From positions 42,969,001 through 43,033,000 of the forward strand of contig JAEOAD010000013.1 of NCBI GenBank assembly GCA_036365145.1: a stretch of 64,000 nucleotides of DNA, read 5' to 3'. The notes below the pieces were generated by a model. That model was not told the origin of the DNA. It did not search any database and saw nothing but the letters and a program-made list of their open reading frames with translations. Shown piece after piece: positions 39,246 to 50,698 of the stretch; position 1 is the first letter of the stretch; each line of letters begins with the position of its first letter. Made by a program: the position numbers and the translations under genes. The DNA is from Orientallactaga sibirica. Taxonomy: Eukaryota; Chordata; Mammalia; Rodentia; Dipodidae.

Positions 39246-40985
39246 AAAATACTAAGAAGGTAGGCTAGAAAGGTATGCAGAGAGGAACTGAAAGCGAAAG
39301 TGATGCAAAATAAAGACTAAAGACGAACTTGCAAAACCATGGTGCGCAGCTGCTTTGGGATCCTACCACTGCTGTCAGCAGCCATCTGGTGAAGCTCCTC
39401 TGTTATGTGGATGTGGTGGGATCCATATTGATCTTTGTAAAGGAATATCTCTATTAATATAAGCAAAGACGCCTCTCATCTCTAGTAACATAGAGGTGTG
39501 GGCTTTTTCTTTTACTCTTTGAAGTAATGTTTCACCAACAGATATCACTTCTCCTTGATATGTGGGTTGAGTCATAAATTAATGTCACAAATGTCATCCA
39601 AATGAGGGAGGCAACTACATTATGAAGCAGGAAGGTGTAGCTTGATATGAATTGTTACCGTTGACAGCTAGGTACTTGTGAACTAAATGTCATCATCAAA
39701 ATCAGGAATATTAACAGTTGTTAGAATATAAAACTGTGGGTATTTAGGTTTGCAGCTTAAAAGGTTTTGTCAGTCTTTTCTAGTTGTCTGAGATGGAAAT
39801 GAATAGGTGGATTGAAAACAAAGACCGAAATGAGTTTCAAGTCTTTCTTGGCATTCCATAGGGACATTGCTTTACATGGGTAATGTTGTAAATAGAACAT
39901 ATATAAAAACATTTAGCATGTCTGGAAACAGAGTAATTGGGTCTTTCCATTTATCTCAGAAAAAATATAGCAAATTTTAAGTGCATTACTTATTATACTT
40001 ACTTTTTTTTCCAAAAATATTTATTTGAGAGAGAGAGAAAGAATAATGAATATGGGGGCACCATGGCCTCCTGCCAATGTAAACAAACTCCAGATGCATG
40101 TACCACTTTGTGCACCTGGCTTTACATGAGTACTGGGGATTCCAACCCAGGCCGTCAGGCTTTACAAGCAAGTTTCCTTAACTGCTGAGCCATCTCCCCA
40201 GCCCCTTATTATGTGCTTTCTATCATGTATTATTTAGTCTCAAGCTAGGAGAGAGCATGAAACTCGATTTTACACGGTGCTGTAATGTACATTAGTGAGC
40301 TCAACTCATTTAATCTTAAAACAACAGTATCAGGTCAGGGATTTAGAATACAGTATTAGATGAAAACAGTTGGTGAGGAGACAGACTCTCTCTTCTGCCA
40401 CTAATAACTCATTGGAAATGCTATTTCTGACCCTAAATCCAACTGAAACCCAGAAACAATAAATGGAGAGTATGGGGTGATGGGGTGGATAATTTGCGAG
40501 AACACGCTTTTTTTTTTTTTTTTTTTTTTTGGTTTGAGGTAGGGTCTTGCTCTAGCTCAGGCTGACTTGGAATTCACTATGTAGTCTCAGGGTGGCCTCA
40601 AACTCACAGCGATCCTCCTACTTCTGCCTCCCAAGCGCTGGGATTAAAGGCGTGCACCAATATACTAGGCTGTGAACATACTTTTTAATGGAGAGAATCA
40701 CTATGTTTCTGCTGAATTATAATATGGACATGTCAGTATGCAGTAATGATGTTGTCATTCACACAGCTGTATAACAACACAGCTTCTCCCTCTAGGTTCT
40801 TTCCATAAGGCTTGAAAATAATAGCTTTATGTATGGTTTGGTAAGAAAATTAGAATAAAGTTGTTTCAATTCCAGCCTAGGAAAGAAAAGTTCACAGGAG
40901 GGGATGGGCAAACAAAATATAGACAAAATATATATTACATAATAAAGCATAGCATGCATTCTGCAGAAGCTAGAGGGGAGTTTAG
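39246..40985. other. Repeat-poor intergenic DNA
   Basis: Mostly single-copy-looking sequence, apart from DIP 40012-40203 (-), a possible old MIR about 40205-40330 and B1 40530-40670 (-). The longest open frames are short and unlike any protein I know. I recognise no exon or RNA gene. It could hold distal PPM1E control elements, but nothing in the sequence proves this. Confidence 0.5.
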
Positions 40986-41225
40986 TGTGATAGAGCACTT
41001 ATGGGTAACATCTGATTTCAATCACAGATTGAGTCCTCGTTGCATCACTTGTTTGTGACCTTGAGCAAAGTCACATATCTTTAAGGCTTGGTTTCCTCAT
41101 CTGTAAAACAGAATCAAAATGGCAATATCTTTTAGATTAAGGGCTGTGGCAAGGATTAAAGATGTGCAAGCAAGCAACTTGTAAACTACAAAGCCATAGA
41201 CAAATAAGGCATTACATATGGACAC
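40986..41225 (+). mobile_element. MIR SINE
   Basis: An ancient tRNA-derived MIR in sense. The core TGTGACCTTGAGCAAAGTCA, then TTTCCTCATCTGTAAAAC, AAAATGGCAATA, and GGCAAGGATTAAA follow the MIR consensus order. Confidence 0.85.
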
Positions 41226-41276
41226 AATGTACTGTTGAGTTTTCATAAAGAAGAGTTATAAGGGGAAAGGTTCTCA

Positions 41277-41415
41277 GGGCTCAGGAGATTAAGATCTGGG
41301 TTCTAATACCAATGCCATTGCTAGAAGTTTTGAGACCTTGAAGCAAGTAAATTACTATTTTAATTTTCACTTTCATCTTTTGAGAAATTAGAATAACACC
41401 ACAGAATCAAATGAA
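41277..41415 (+). mobile_element. MIR SINE, diverged
   Basis: A second, weaker MIR: ATCTGGGTTCTAATACCA, GAGACCTTGAAGCAAGTAAA and TTTTGAGAAATTAGAATAA fit the same order as the neighbouring copy. Confidence 0.6.
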
Positions 41416-41694
41416 GGAACCCTATTACTATTAGGTGTTTGTCCCCCCGTACTTTATTCAACGTGAATCATCAACAAAAGGTGTTCATAGTGTGATGTCT
41501 TGCTTAAGGCAAGGAAGAAACAGATAAGGAAACCGTGGGAACCAACGAGACTTCGAGATGTCTTTAGTGCAAGCTAGGGCGGGAGGGTGTTCATCCAATA
41601 AAGACAATTCGAAGTTGGGGTGTCCACGAGTCCAGTGTCCTTGATGACTCCGCAGCCTCGACGGGAGGGACCCTGAAATTCTTAATTAGAACCG

Positions 41695-41708
41695 GTTGTC
41701 ATGGCGAC
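41695..41708 (+). promoter_or_regulatory. RFX-type X-box
   Basis: GTTGTCATGGCGAC is an imperfect inverted repeat (GTTGTC, AT, GGCGAC) close to the RFX consensus GTTGCCATGGCAAC, with two differences. It lies 424 bp before the PPM1E ATG at the island's edge. RFX factors are active in neurons and ciliated cells; use here is inference. Confidence 0.5.
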
Positions 41709-41951
41709 GGTCTCTAGGCAGCGTGGGCTGAGCTGTCGGTAGGGATAGAGAGGGTGGGCCGTCGCTGGACCCTGCGCGCGCGCCCGCCACCAACTTTCCC
41801 TCCAGATCCGAGAGGGGCGGGCGCGCTCCGCTCATTCTTCTTCCCCTTCCCTCTCCCCCCTGCCATCACGCCCGACTCCGGGCCGCGCACGTCGGCGCTC
41901 GGTGGCGCGCACGTCTGCGGTAGCCCTCTCCAGGCTCTCTAGTGCTGATCG

Positions 41952-41986
41952 CGCTCGCTTGCTCGCTCGCTCGCTCGTTCACTCGC
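41952..41986 (+). repeat. GCTC repeat in PPM1E 5' region
   Basis: CGCTCGCTTGCTCGCTCGCT continues as a tetranucleotide run and is followed by GGTGCC repeats (41985-42003). It probably lies in the 5' UTR and may be length-variable. Confidence 0.8.
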
Positions 41987-42121
41987 CGGTGCCGGTGCCG
42001 GTGCGGCCGTTCCCCGCCGCCGTAGCGGGAGCTCGAAGCTCCGAAGCAGCCTCCCTCCCGTTCCTTCCCCGACAGCTCCCCGCACCCCTCGCCTCACGCC
42101 GCTCCCGGTCGACCTCGGGGC

Positions 42122-42151
42122 ATGAGCCACGATGGCGGGCTGCATCCCTGA
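42122..42151 (+). promoter_or_regulatory. Overlapping upstream ORF at PPM1E start
   Basis: An ATG 10 nt before the main start opens a nine-codon frame that ends TGA at 42149-42151, overlapping the PPM1E start in another frame. Its context (G at -3, A at +4) is moderate. The main ATG has A at -3 and G at +4, which is strong. It could lower or tune initiation. Confidence 0.5.
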
Positions 42152-42604
42152 GGAGAAAACTTACCGGCGCTTCCTGGAGCTCTTCCTGGGCGAGTTTCGC
42201 GGACCGTGCGGCGGAGGCGAGCCGGAACCCGAAGCCGAGTCGGAAGCCGAAGCCGAACTGGTCGCAGCCGAGGCTTCGGTGGAGGAACCCGGGTTGGAGG
42301 CTACGATAGGAGCGGCGACAGAAGAGCGGGAGCAGGAGCAAGACCCGGAGCCCGAAGAGGAGGCGGTGGCGGCGGCGGCGGCGGCGGAGGGCGACGAGGA
42401 GGTGGTGGTGGAGGAGGAGGAGGTGGAGGAGGACGAGGCGGCGGCGGCGGCCCCGGGGCACTCGGCCGTACCGCCACCACCGCCGCCGCCACAGCCCCAG
42501 CTGCCGCCGCTGCCCCCGCTCCCGCGGCCGCTGTCGGAGCGCATCACCCGCGAGGAGGTGGAGGGCGAGAGCCTGGACCTGTGCCTGCAGCAGCTCTACA
42601 AATA
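42132..42604 (+). CDS. PPM1E: PPM1E (POPX1/CaMKP-N) exon 1
   Basis: PPM1E is a metal-dependent PP2C-type serine/threonine phosphatase, enriched in brain and largely nuclear at full length. It acts on CaM kinases and PAK, and binds the exchange factor PIX. This exon encodes residues 1-157 plus two bases of codon 158. It starts [20 protein letters not shown], the PPM1E signature, then acidic E/P/A repeats (about residues 30-80), runs of alanine and glutamate (about 78-110), a proline-rich block with seven consecutive prolines (about 116-135), and ends [20 protein letters not shown] plus LQQLYK. Human PPM1E continues with tyrosine, so the TA at 42603-42604 is the first two bases of a tyrosine codon split by the intron (phase 2), and the apparent TAG stop is not read. 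The PP2C catalytic domain is encoded by later exons outside the window. Repeat lengths differ from human, as expected for such low-complexity sequence. Confidence 0.96.
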
Positions 42605-42611
42605 GTTAAGT
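42605..42611 (+). promoter_or_regulatory. PPM1E: PPM1E exon 1 splice donor
   Basis: The exon ends AAATA and the intron starts GTTAAGT. This is the only nearby GT that keeps the known LYKY reading. Position +3 is T and +5 is A, so the donor is weaker than GTRAGT. Confidence 0.75.
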
Positions 42612-43090
42612 AGCGGGGCTCGGCTGGGGTGGGCCCGCCGGCCTCGGGACGAGGCTCCCTCGGTCCCTCCGACTGCCGTCCTCACCCCCGCACCTGCTCC
42701 CGGCTCCCCGCGGCCGAGAGCGTCCCCCGCGGCTCGGGCTGGGGGCTACGCCGCTGCCCACGGCCGGCCCGTCTCGGCCCTGGCTCCTCTGTCCCCGCTG
42801 CATCCCGGCCGTCTTATCTGCTTCTCGGTCCCCACCATACATCCTTTCCCGTTCCTGCCTCCGAAGGGCTTCCCTACCTGTCCGGGGCTCCTTCCTCTTC
42901 TTCCCTGCGTCCTTCTTGCCCGAGGTTTCCTTCCCATCCAAGTGTGTTCCCCCCGCCCCCAACCCCGGGCTAGGTCCCCTGTTGGGGGCGACAAGGATGA
43001 GGACTCCTTTCTAGACTGAGATGTGAGGGGTCTCCTGCGTAACCGCAGCGGCCAGAATCCCGGGGGACCCCACATCCAGAGGAGGAGAGA

Positions 43091-44936
43091 CGGTTTGCAC
43101 CAGGTGCTCGGGGTTGAAAGTGGGGGAGCTCCTAGATGGATGGCTTCCATGCACCAGAGCCTTCTAAAACCTTAGTTTACAGACGTTTGACAGCCTGTGA
43201 TTGAGAGGGAGGTGGGAAGGGAATTGGAAGGGTTAGTAACAGCGAGCCTTCAGGTGAAAAAGACAGGGCCATAGGAATCCGTTAAAGTGGAAAAAGTCAG
43301 GCTGCTTTGATAAAATTGCAATTAAGTGCAGTATTTTCAGTCCATTAAGTAGATGGGGTGGGAGGTGTGTGTGTGTGTGGGGGGGGTAAAGCAGATGGCT
43401 TAAGCTATCCAGATGAAAGTCGAAAATAGAAAGGTCAAGGCTTTGCCTTTCATCCCAGTTTTGCTTTTTATGGGCTTGAAATAGAAACGGTTTACAATTG
43501 CGTTTCTTTCTAAATGGAATTGTTCTGAAATAATGGCTGAGGAGAATGCTAAGAAGTCTTTGAGAACATTGGTGAACCCGAGAGTCTTTTTTTTTTTCCC
43601 CCCATTCAGCTAATAGTTGTAATGAAAGGTGTTACTCTGACCATCCGAAAAGTTTACTACTGCAAGATTCACTGCAGCCAAGTTCAAACTCACTTCTGGG
43701 ATTTCTCAAAATCCTAAATGAAAGGACCTGGACATAAAGCTGTTTTGTCTTCATCTAAGCAGGTAGACACCTATCTGATCAGATCACTCTTCTCTTAAAG
43801 CAGCAGCTTATCAGAAGGAAAAACCATTTAATAAATCTGCAGAATTGGACTCCATTGATATCTCACACTATAAACCATTGAATAAATTTTAAATACTGTT
43901 TTATTACCAGGGGAATAGAGCTTTTTGGGAAAAGTAAAAATAAAATGGCGTGTAATGCCACCACCCAGGGATAAACAGCATTAACGGTTTAGAGTATTTC
44001 TTCCTTTTGTAAACTATCAAAGAAAGGACTTACGGAATGTCATTTTTTAGTATTAATTAAAGATACTTAAAACTTTCTGCTTCAAGTAAAATAGAAGTAT
44101 TTACCAAAGTGAAGGAATTTTTTCTCAATATCAGACTAGTACTATTTGGATAGTTTTTACTTTTACATAGGCAGTAACAGAATTAAAGGAACACCATTTA
44201 TTAGAGAATGCCCTCCCCAGTCATTAGTTTACTACAACCCTGGACATTTTCAACGTTTTTTTTTTTAAATGAAATATTCATAAGATGATGATAAGGAGAT
44301 GTATGGGGGTCTTTTATATAAAAAGATAGCAAGATTAATTTTGATGCACATATTAAGCTGGAAAAAGAATTAAAATGCTAAAGTGGCCATCAATTGAGAA
44401 TAGAAGTTTGGTTTGAAATAAAACTATCAAAACTAAAGTTTAAAAATATTACTTCATGTTAAATCAGAGATTTCATACTCTGACTTCATATAAAATCAGA
44501 CTTTATACTGTGTTTTGTACTGATGTCAACAGCCCATGTTTATTCAGATATAAAATGGCTGGCTTGTTTATGTAAAGTATCTTTAAGGTCCTTAGTGAGT
44601 TAAAAGTTTATTTAAATATAACATTTTTAGGTTTTATGTTACTTATAAAAGCATAGGACTTATAAGAATCAATACCGGAAGATTCTGTAGGGATAGATTG
44701 TTTTCTGTTCAGACACTTCATTTTATAGATGAGAAAACTATGCATCTGTTCAGATTCAGGAAAGACAAATTATGTACAAATGAGTCCAACATTTTTTCAG
44801 GATAATCACTGAATGTCAAAACTTTCCCTGAAATAGTTGAAATGTTGGTTTCTCAAATTTCGGAAGAAAATTCTGATTACAAATATGGTCAAGTTTATTT
44901 TGAAAAAATGAAGACTTAATATATTGTCTCAAATTC
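43091..44936. other. Repeat-poor start of PPM1E intron 1
   Basis: About 1.8 kb almost free of young SINEs, in a window where such gaps are rare. A short TG/G run lies at about 43366-43386 and a possible MIR relic at 44718-44760. No exon or RNA gene is recognised. Intronic enhancers would be plausible here but none can be named. Confidence 0.5.
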
Positions 44937-45018
44937 TAGGGCTAGGCATATAGCTCAGTGGTAAGAGTTTTCCTAGCATGCATGAGGCCCTACGTTTGAT
45001 CCCTAGCACTGAAAAAAA
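44937..45018 (+). mobile_element. ID SINE
   Basis: GGGCTAGGCATATAGCTCAG, TGGTAAGAGTTTTCCTAGC, GAGGCCCTACGTTTGATCCC and an A tail follow the rodent ID consensus (BC1-derived, tRNA-Ala origin). It keeps recognisable A and B boxes but is diverged. Confidence 0.85.
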
Positions 45019-47360
45019 AATCAAGTACCCACTTACTCTGTTTAATTTGGGATTTTTTTTTTTCTTCTGTACTGGGGATTGAACCTAGGATCTTATGCAG
45101 GCTAGCTAGATACTGTACCACTGAGCTATATCCTCTAATTTGGAAATGCTTGTTTTTTTTATTTTTTGTTATTATTTTTTTTCATGGTAATGTCTCGCTC
45201 TAGCCTAGGCTGACCTGGAATTCACTGTGTAGTCTCAGGCTGGCCTGGAAATCACAGTGATCCTCCTACCTCTGCTTCTTGAGTGCTGGGATTAAGGGCA
45301 GGCAGTACCATGCCTTGCTACAGTAGTGTTTGTGTTTGTTTTTTATTTTTTTTTTTTTTTTTTTTTTTGGTTTCTCCAGGTAGGGACTCCCTCTAGTTCA
45401 GGCCAACCTGGAATTCACTATGTAGTCTCAGAGTGGCCTTGAATCCTCCTACCTCTGCCTCCCGAGTGCTGGGATTAAAGGCGTGTACCACCACGCCCGG
45501 CTGTTTTTGATGTTTTGAGGCAAGTTTTCCCTATATAGCCCAATCTGTCCTTGAACTCCCAATCCTCCTGCCTCAGCTTTGTGAGTGCTACAATTACAGG
45601 TTTGTGCACCTAGCCAAGCTTGATATTTGACTTTAAAATAGCATTATAATGACATCTCCCTCTAAATTTTGTTTGTCCCATTTTTGATGAGAACCACAGA
45701 CATGCATCATTCTTCATTTTGGTAAAGTCAAATGCTTAGGACTAACTTAAGAGCAGTTATTTAGACAAGCAAAGGATCAAGGTTTAAATGGACAAAATAT
45801 AGTTGTAATTGGCAACTTAAAGTTTTTCAGGGGGCTGAAGAGATGGCTTAGTGGTTAAGGCACTTGTCTGTGAAGCTTAAGGACCAAGGTTCAACTCCCC
45901 ATAACCCATGTAAGCCAGATATACATGGTTGCCTGTTTGTCCGGAGTTCCTTTGCAGTGGCTAGGGGTTATGGCATGCCCATTCTCTCTCTCTCAAATAA
46001 AGATTAAAAAATCTTTTTCAGAGTAGGATAAAATTTTTGCCTTTCAGCTTCAAAATGAGAAATTTGACTTTTTTTTTTCAAGGTAGGGTCTCACTCTAGC
46101 TCAGGCTAACCTGGTATTCCCTATGTATCTCAGGGTGGCCTCAAATTCGTGGTGATCTTCCTCCCTCTGCCTCCCAAGTGCTGGGATTAAAGGTGTGTGC
46201 TACCACGCCTGGTTAGAAATTTGACTTTAAAAAAGCACTTTATTTAGAAATAAATTAAATATTAAAAAAGTAAAAAAAAAAAACACTTTATATTTTTTTG
46301 AGAGAGACAGAGAATGGGCATGCCAGGGCCTCTAGTTACTGCAAACAAACTCCAGACACATGTGCCACCTTGTGCATCTGGCTTATGTGGGTATTGGGGA
46401 TTCGAACCTGAGTCCTTAGGATTCAGACAAACATTTTAACTGCTAAGCCATCTCTCCAACCCTGACTTTTTGAGTGTATGTCTTTTCCAGTTCACTAGCC
46501 CATCCCATTCTTTGGAGTGCCCTTTTCTGCCTTAGTAAACTCTATTTCTATTCCTTTAAGAAAATGGGGCCAGGTATGGTGGCACATATCTTTAATCCCA
46601 GCACTAGGGAGGCAGAAGTTGGTGGATCACTGTGAGTTCGAGGCCACCCTGAGACTACATCATAAATTCCAGGTCAGCCTGGGCTAGAGTGAAACTATAC
46701 CTCGAAAAAACCAAAAAAATAAAAAGAAAAAAAAAAGAAAAGAAAAAGAGTGCTGGAGAGATGGCTTAGTTGCTAAGGTGCTTGCCTACAAAGCCAAAGG
46801 ACCCAGGTTCAACTCCCCAGGACCCACGTAAGGCAGATGAACAAGGGGGCACATGAATCTGGAGTTTGTTTGCAGTGGCTGGAGGCCCTGGCGTGCTCAT
46901 TCTCTCTCTCTCAAATAAATAAAAAGAAAATATTTAAAAAAAAAGAAAGAAAGAAAGAAAATGGGGCTGGAGAGATGGCTCAGTGATTAAGGTGCTTGCC
47001 TGCAAAGCCAAAGGACCCAGGTTTTTTTTTGTTTTTTTTTTTTGTTTTTGTTTTTTTTGGTTTTGTGAGGTAGGGTCTCACTCTGGTCCAGGCTGACCTG
47101 GAATTAACTGTGTAGTCTCAGGGTGGCCTCAAACTCTCGGCAATCCTCCTACCTCTGCTTCCCGAGTGCTGGGATTAAAGGCGTGCACCACCATGCCCGG
47201 CTAGGACCCAGGTTTGATTCCCCAGGACCCACGAAAACCAGATGCACAAAGTGGTGCATGTGTCTGGAGTTTGTTTTCAGTGGCTGGAGGCCATGATGGG
47301 CCCATTCTCTCTCTCTGCCTCTTTCTTTCTCAATAATTAATAAAAATAAAATATTTTTAA
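45019..47360. repeat. SINE cluster in PPM1E intron 1
   Basis: An antisense tRNA/ID-type relic 45068-45135; B1 45180-45325 (-) and 45370-45502 (-); an old B1 45508-45605 (-); DIP 45833-46000 (+); B1 46077-46215 (-); DIP 46290-46462 (-); B1 46566-46705 (+); DIP 46750-46925 (+); DIP 46965-47350 (+) split by a B1 (47060-47204, -). The split DIP shows AGGACCCAGGTTT on both sides of the B1 (47012 and 47204), a clean 13-bp target-site duplication, so B1 jumped after DIP here. Confidence 0.8.
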
Positions 47361-49231
47361 AAAAGAAAATGGAATGGAAAACTTGTATGCAAGTATTCCT
47401 TTGCTAGATAAAAAGAGCATGTAGCATTTTGAAAGAATTTATGTAAGCAAGAGCCTGTAACTGCTGAGCCATCTCTCCAGCTCTAAGAAAAATGCTTTTA
47501 AAATGTCAAAACTTAGTTCTCTATTGTAGACTATAGATACTTTAAAAACACCATTTAAAATTTTTATTTCAGGGCTGGGAGATTGCTCAGTGGTTAAAGG
47601 CACTTGATTACAAAGCCTGCCAACCTAAGTTTGATTCCCCCATACCCATGTATAGCCAGGTGCACAAAGTGGGATTTGTTTGAAGTAGCAAGAAGCCCTG
47701 GTGTGCCCATTTTCTCTCTCTCTATCTGCTTGCTATAAGTAAATATACCTTAAATAAATAATTTTTAAAAAAAACTTTAAGTTTTAAAGTTTTTTAAAAG
47801 TTTATTTCAATGTATTAAACTTCACAAGTCAATAATAAATATATGCAGTAGTTTAGAACTGTTTTGGTGAATTAGTTTATTACTTGGTGATAAATTCCAG
47901 TAATTTGGTAGCTTTAACTAGTAGTAGAAAGGTGACTTATGTTTTATTCCTTATTCTAAATTTAGATGTCCCTTAAGAGATTAAAATGTTTTCAAATGAC
48001 ATAATCTTAGGATTTCTTTTTTGTTTGTTTGTTTTTGTTTTTGTTTTTGCATTTTTGCAAGGTAGGGTCTCACTCTGGTCCAGGCTGACCTGGAATTAAC
48101 TATGTAGTCTCAGGGTGGCCTCGAACTCTCAGCGATCCTCCTACCTCTGCCTCCTACCTCTGCCTCCCGAGTGCCGGGATAAAAGGTGTGCGCCACCACG
48201 CCCGGCAATCTTAGGATTTCTGAGGTTAATGAGAAACTCTTTGAAAAGTTGGAGGTGAAATACTTTATAGCTTTGAAATAACACTCCCTCTTTTGTTTTG
48301 GACAGGACTTCATGTAGCCAAACCTGGTCTGGAACTCACTGTATAGCTGAGGATGACCTTGAGCTTCTGATCATCTTGTCTTTACCTCCCAAGTGCTGGC
48401 AGTATAGGCATGAGCCACCATGCCCGGCCTCATATCCTTTTTTCAGACAGAGTCTCATGTACACTAGGCTGGCCTCAAACTTGATATATAGTTAAGGCTT
48501 ACTTTGAATTTAAACTCTTAATTTTCCTGTCTCCAACTTGACTGGCCTCAAACTTGATGATGTAGTCAAGGTTGATCTTGAGCTTAAACTCCTGATTCTC
48601 CTGTCTCCAATTTCCAAGTGCTGGGATTACAGAATGTGTCTGCATGCCTGGCTGCTTTTTTCTTCCATGGCAACCATTCTACCACTGAGCCACCCCTTTA
48701 ATTCTCAAGTAAAAAAATTATAACTGAGCCAGGCATAATGGTGCTTGCCTTTAATCCCAGCATTCTGGAGGCAGTGGTAGGAGGATCACCATAAGTTCGA
48801 GGCCATCCTGAGACTACATAGTGAATTCCAGGTCAGCTTGGACTAGAGTGAGACCCTACCTTGAAACCCCCCCCCAAAAAAAAATTATAACTGATACTAT
48901 ACCAGATACAAATATGAGGCCACTTGTGTAGGTTAATAGGTCAATACTGTGTATTTTTTTCTCTACACAATGCTAAAGATAAATTTCATTCACAAGAAAC
49001 AAATAGAAGCCTTTTTTAGAGCTATGTGGTACCACATTTTCAGAGCAGTTGTTTTCTCGGTTAATTCATTTAGTCTGGGGTGGGCTTCCCAAAGGGGAGA
49101 CAGCTATCCCAGCAGGCTGGCAAAGTTAAGTAGTTCCAGATGGTTTGCAGTAGTATTGAGGATGGCACTTTAAAAATGGCTTGGAAAAGAAAATTCTTGG
49201 TTATAGACACTAATAATTCAGTTATAATGAA

Positions 49232-49264
<33 letters not shown>

Positions 49265-49985
49265 GTTTTTCGAGGTAGGGTTTCACTCTAGACCAGGCTA
49301 ACCTAGAATTCACTATGTAGTCTCAGGCTGGCTTCGAACTCTTGGCAATCCTCCCACCTCTGCCTCCCAAGTGCTGGGATTAAAGGCGTGCACCACCACG
49401 CCCGGCAAAAAGTTATAATGAATCTTGAATGACTTGGGGATGGGTCAGAAAGCCATTCAGCTTTGTTTCTTTTTTATTTGTATACATGAAAAAATACATG
49501 AATGAAAATATCACTCATTTTCAAAGTAAACATTTTGATGCCACATGTGGTGGCTTAAGCCTTTAATCCCAGCACTGGGGAGGCAGACGTAGGAGGATCA
49601 CAGTGAGTTTGAGGCCAGCCTGGGCTAAAGGTAAATTCAAGTCAGCCTGGGCTGTCCAAAATTGAATTCAGCCCTTAAACCTCATTTTAATTTAATTTAT
49701 TTATTTGAGAGAGAACAAGAGAGAAAGAGACACAGAGAGAGAATGGGCATACCAGGGCCTCCAGCCACTGCAAACAAATTCCAGACACATGTGACACCTT
49801 TTGCATCTGGCTTGTGGGTACTGGGGAATCAAGTACTTTAACGGCTGAGCCATGTCTCTTGCCCACCCCCCCCCCCCCACCGCCCCTCTCTGCTTGCCAG
49901 GTTGAGACTACAGAGTGAGTTTCAGATCAGCTTGGGCTAGAGCAAGACCCTACCTTGAAAAACCAAACAAACAAAAAGAACTAAC
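47361..49985. repeat. SINE cluster in PPM1E intron 1
   Basis: DIP 47567-47750 (+); unique 47765-48020; B1 48058-48207 (-) with a short CTACCTCTGCCTC duplication; three old B1-like copies 48295-48428, 48435-48530 and 48538-48655 (-); B1 48727-48870 (+); unique 48890-49230; B1 49265-49408 (-) after a 30-T run; a B1 49545-49665 (+); DIP 49690-49862 (-); C-rich run 49866-49887; B1 3' half 49900-49965 (+). Confidence 0.75.
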
Positions 49986-50698
49986 TGAGAAATTATTATA
50001 CTCATGGCTGTGGTTTATTGCAGGGCAATCTACAAATTAGAACCAGCCAAATGAAGATGTGCACTCTAGGAGACTGACAGATGTAAAGTGTCCTGTCCTC
50101 AGGGACACATTACTCTCCCCAAATAAATATGTGGCCATCCACAAATCTCATCCAAGTTTCAGTTTCCAGAATTCACATTAGAACTTATACTTAGGAGTAT
50201 TTCTGAAGTAATCAGAAATTCCAGGGATTTGAAGGTTCCCTCCTATGAATGGTGGACAAAGCCTTAGCATTTCTTTGGGCAAAGCCAAGTTGCTTACTCC
50301 ATACCTTTATCATGTCTCTCACTTGGTCTCCAGATACAATTCAGAGGTAAAAGGCTTGATAATCTTACTTCATCAACCACATGTCTGCAATCACTCTCCA
50401 TACCATACCTCTAGAAACTCTACCTCAACTAATTAGACTTAGATACTAATTTGAAAATGTTAAGCTCCCTCATTTCAGTATTATCTCTGGTGGACACACC
50501 ATACCTTCCATCCCTAGTTCAATCCAATCTCTTGTGCATTGTTTAAGTCTCCTTTTACTACTAGCTCCTTTTGGAAGCCTCTTCTCACCATTTCACATTT
50601 ACAATGAGTTCAGTGGCCCTTCCAGAGTACTCAGTGTTTAGGCCTCTTATAAGGACTTGTTTAATTTGTAATTTTTTCAGAGATTGTTGTATTTTCTT
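49986..50698. other. Unique intronic DNA
   Basis: No young SINE, no recognised exon. Short open frames here match nothing I know. Confidence 0.5.

Larger units (their letters stand above)
41640..43090 (+). promoter_or_regulatory. PPM1E: PPM1E CpG island and promoter
   Basis: CpG-rich sequence begins near 41640, is densest at 41755-42800 and fades by about 43090; flanking DNA is CpG-poor. No TATA box is obvious. It contains an X-box (41695-41708), GC-box-like and GCGCGCGC stretches (41773-41783), a GCTC repeat and the start codon at 42132. The transcription start is not fixed by sequence but should lie between the X-box and the ATG. This fits a TATA-less island promoter. Confidence 0.85.

Noticed and set aside
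39375..39575. A 66-codon frame in the unique block at 39.2-40.0 kb as a small gene
   Set aside because: No promoter, splice or family evidence, and the length is expected by chance.
41902..42309. A 135-codon open frame overlapping the PPM1E start in another frame
   Set aside because: It would begin at GTG, its product is a low-complexity R/S/A-rich translation of CpG-island DNA, and the overlapping frame matches PPM1E exactly.
41979..42547. Long antisense open frames across PPM1E exon 1
   Set aside because: They are shadows of GC-rich codons (poly-R/L/S/G) with no family resemblance.
42603..42605. TAG as the end of a 157-residue protein
   Set aside because: The family continues with tyrosine here, and GT at 42605 is a usable donor; the stop spans the exon/intron boundary.
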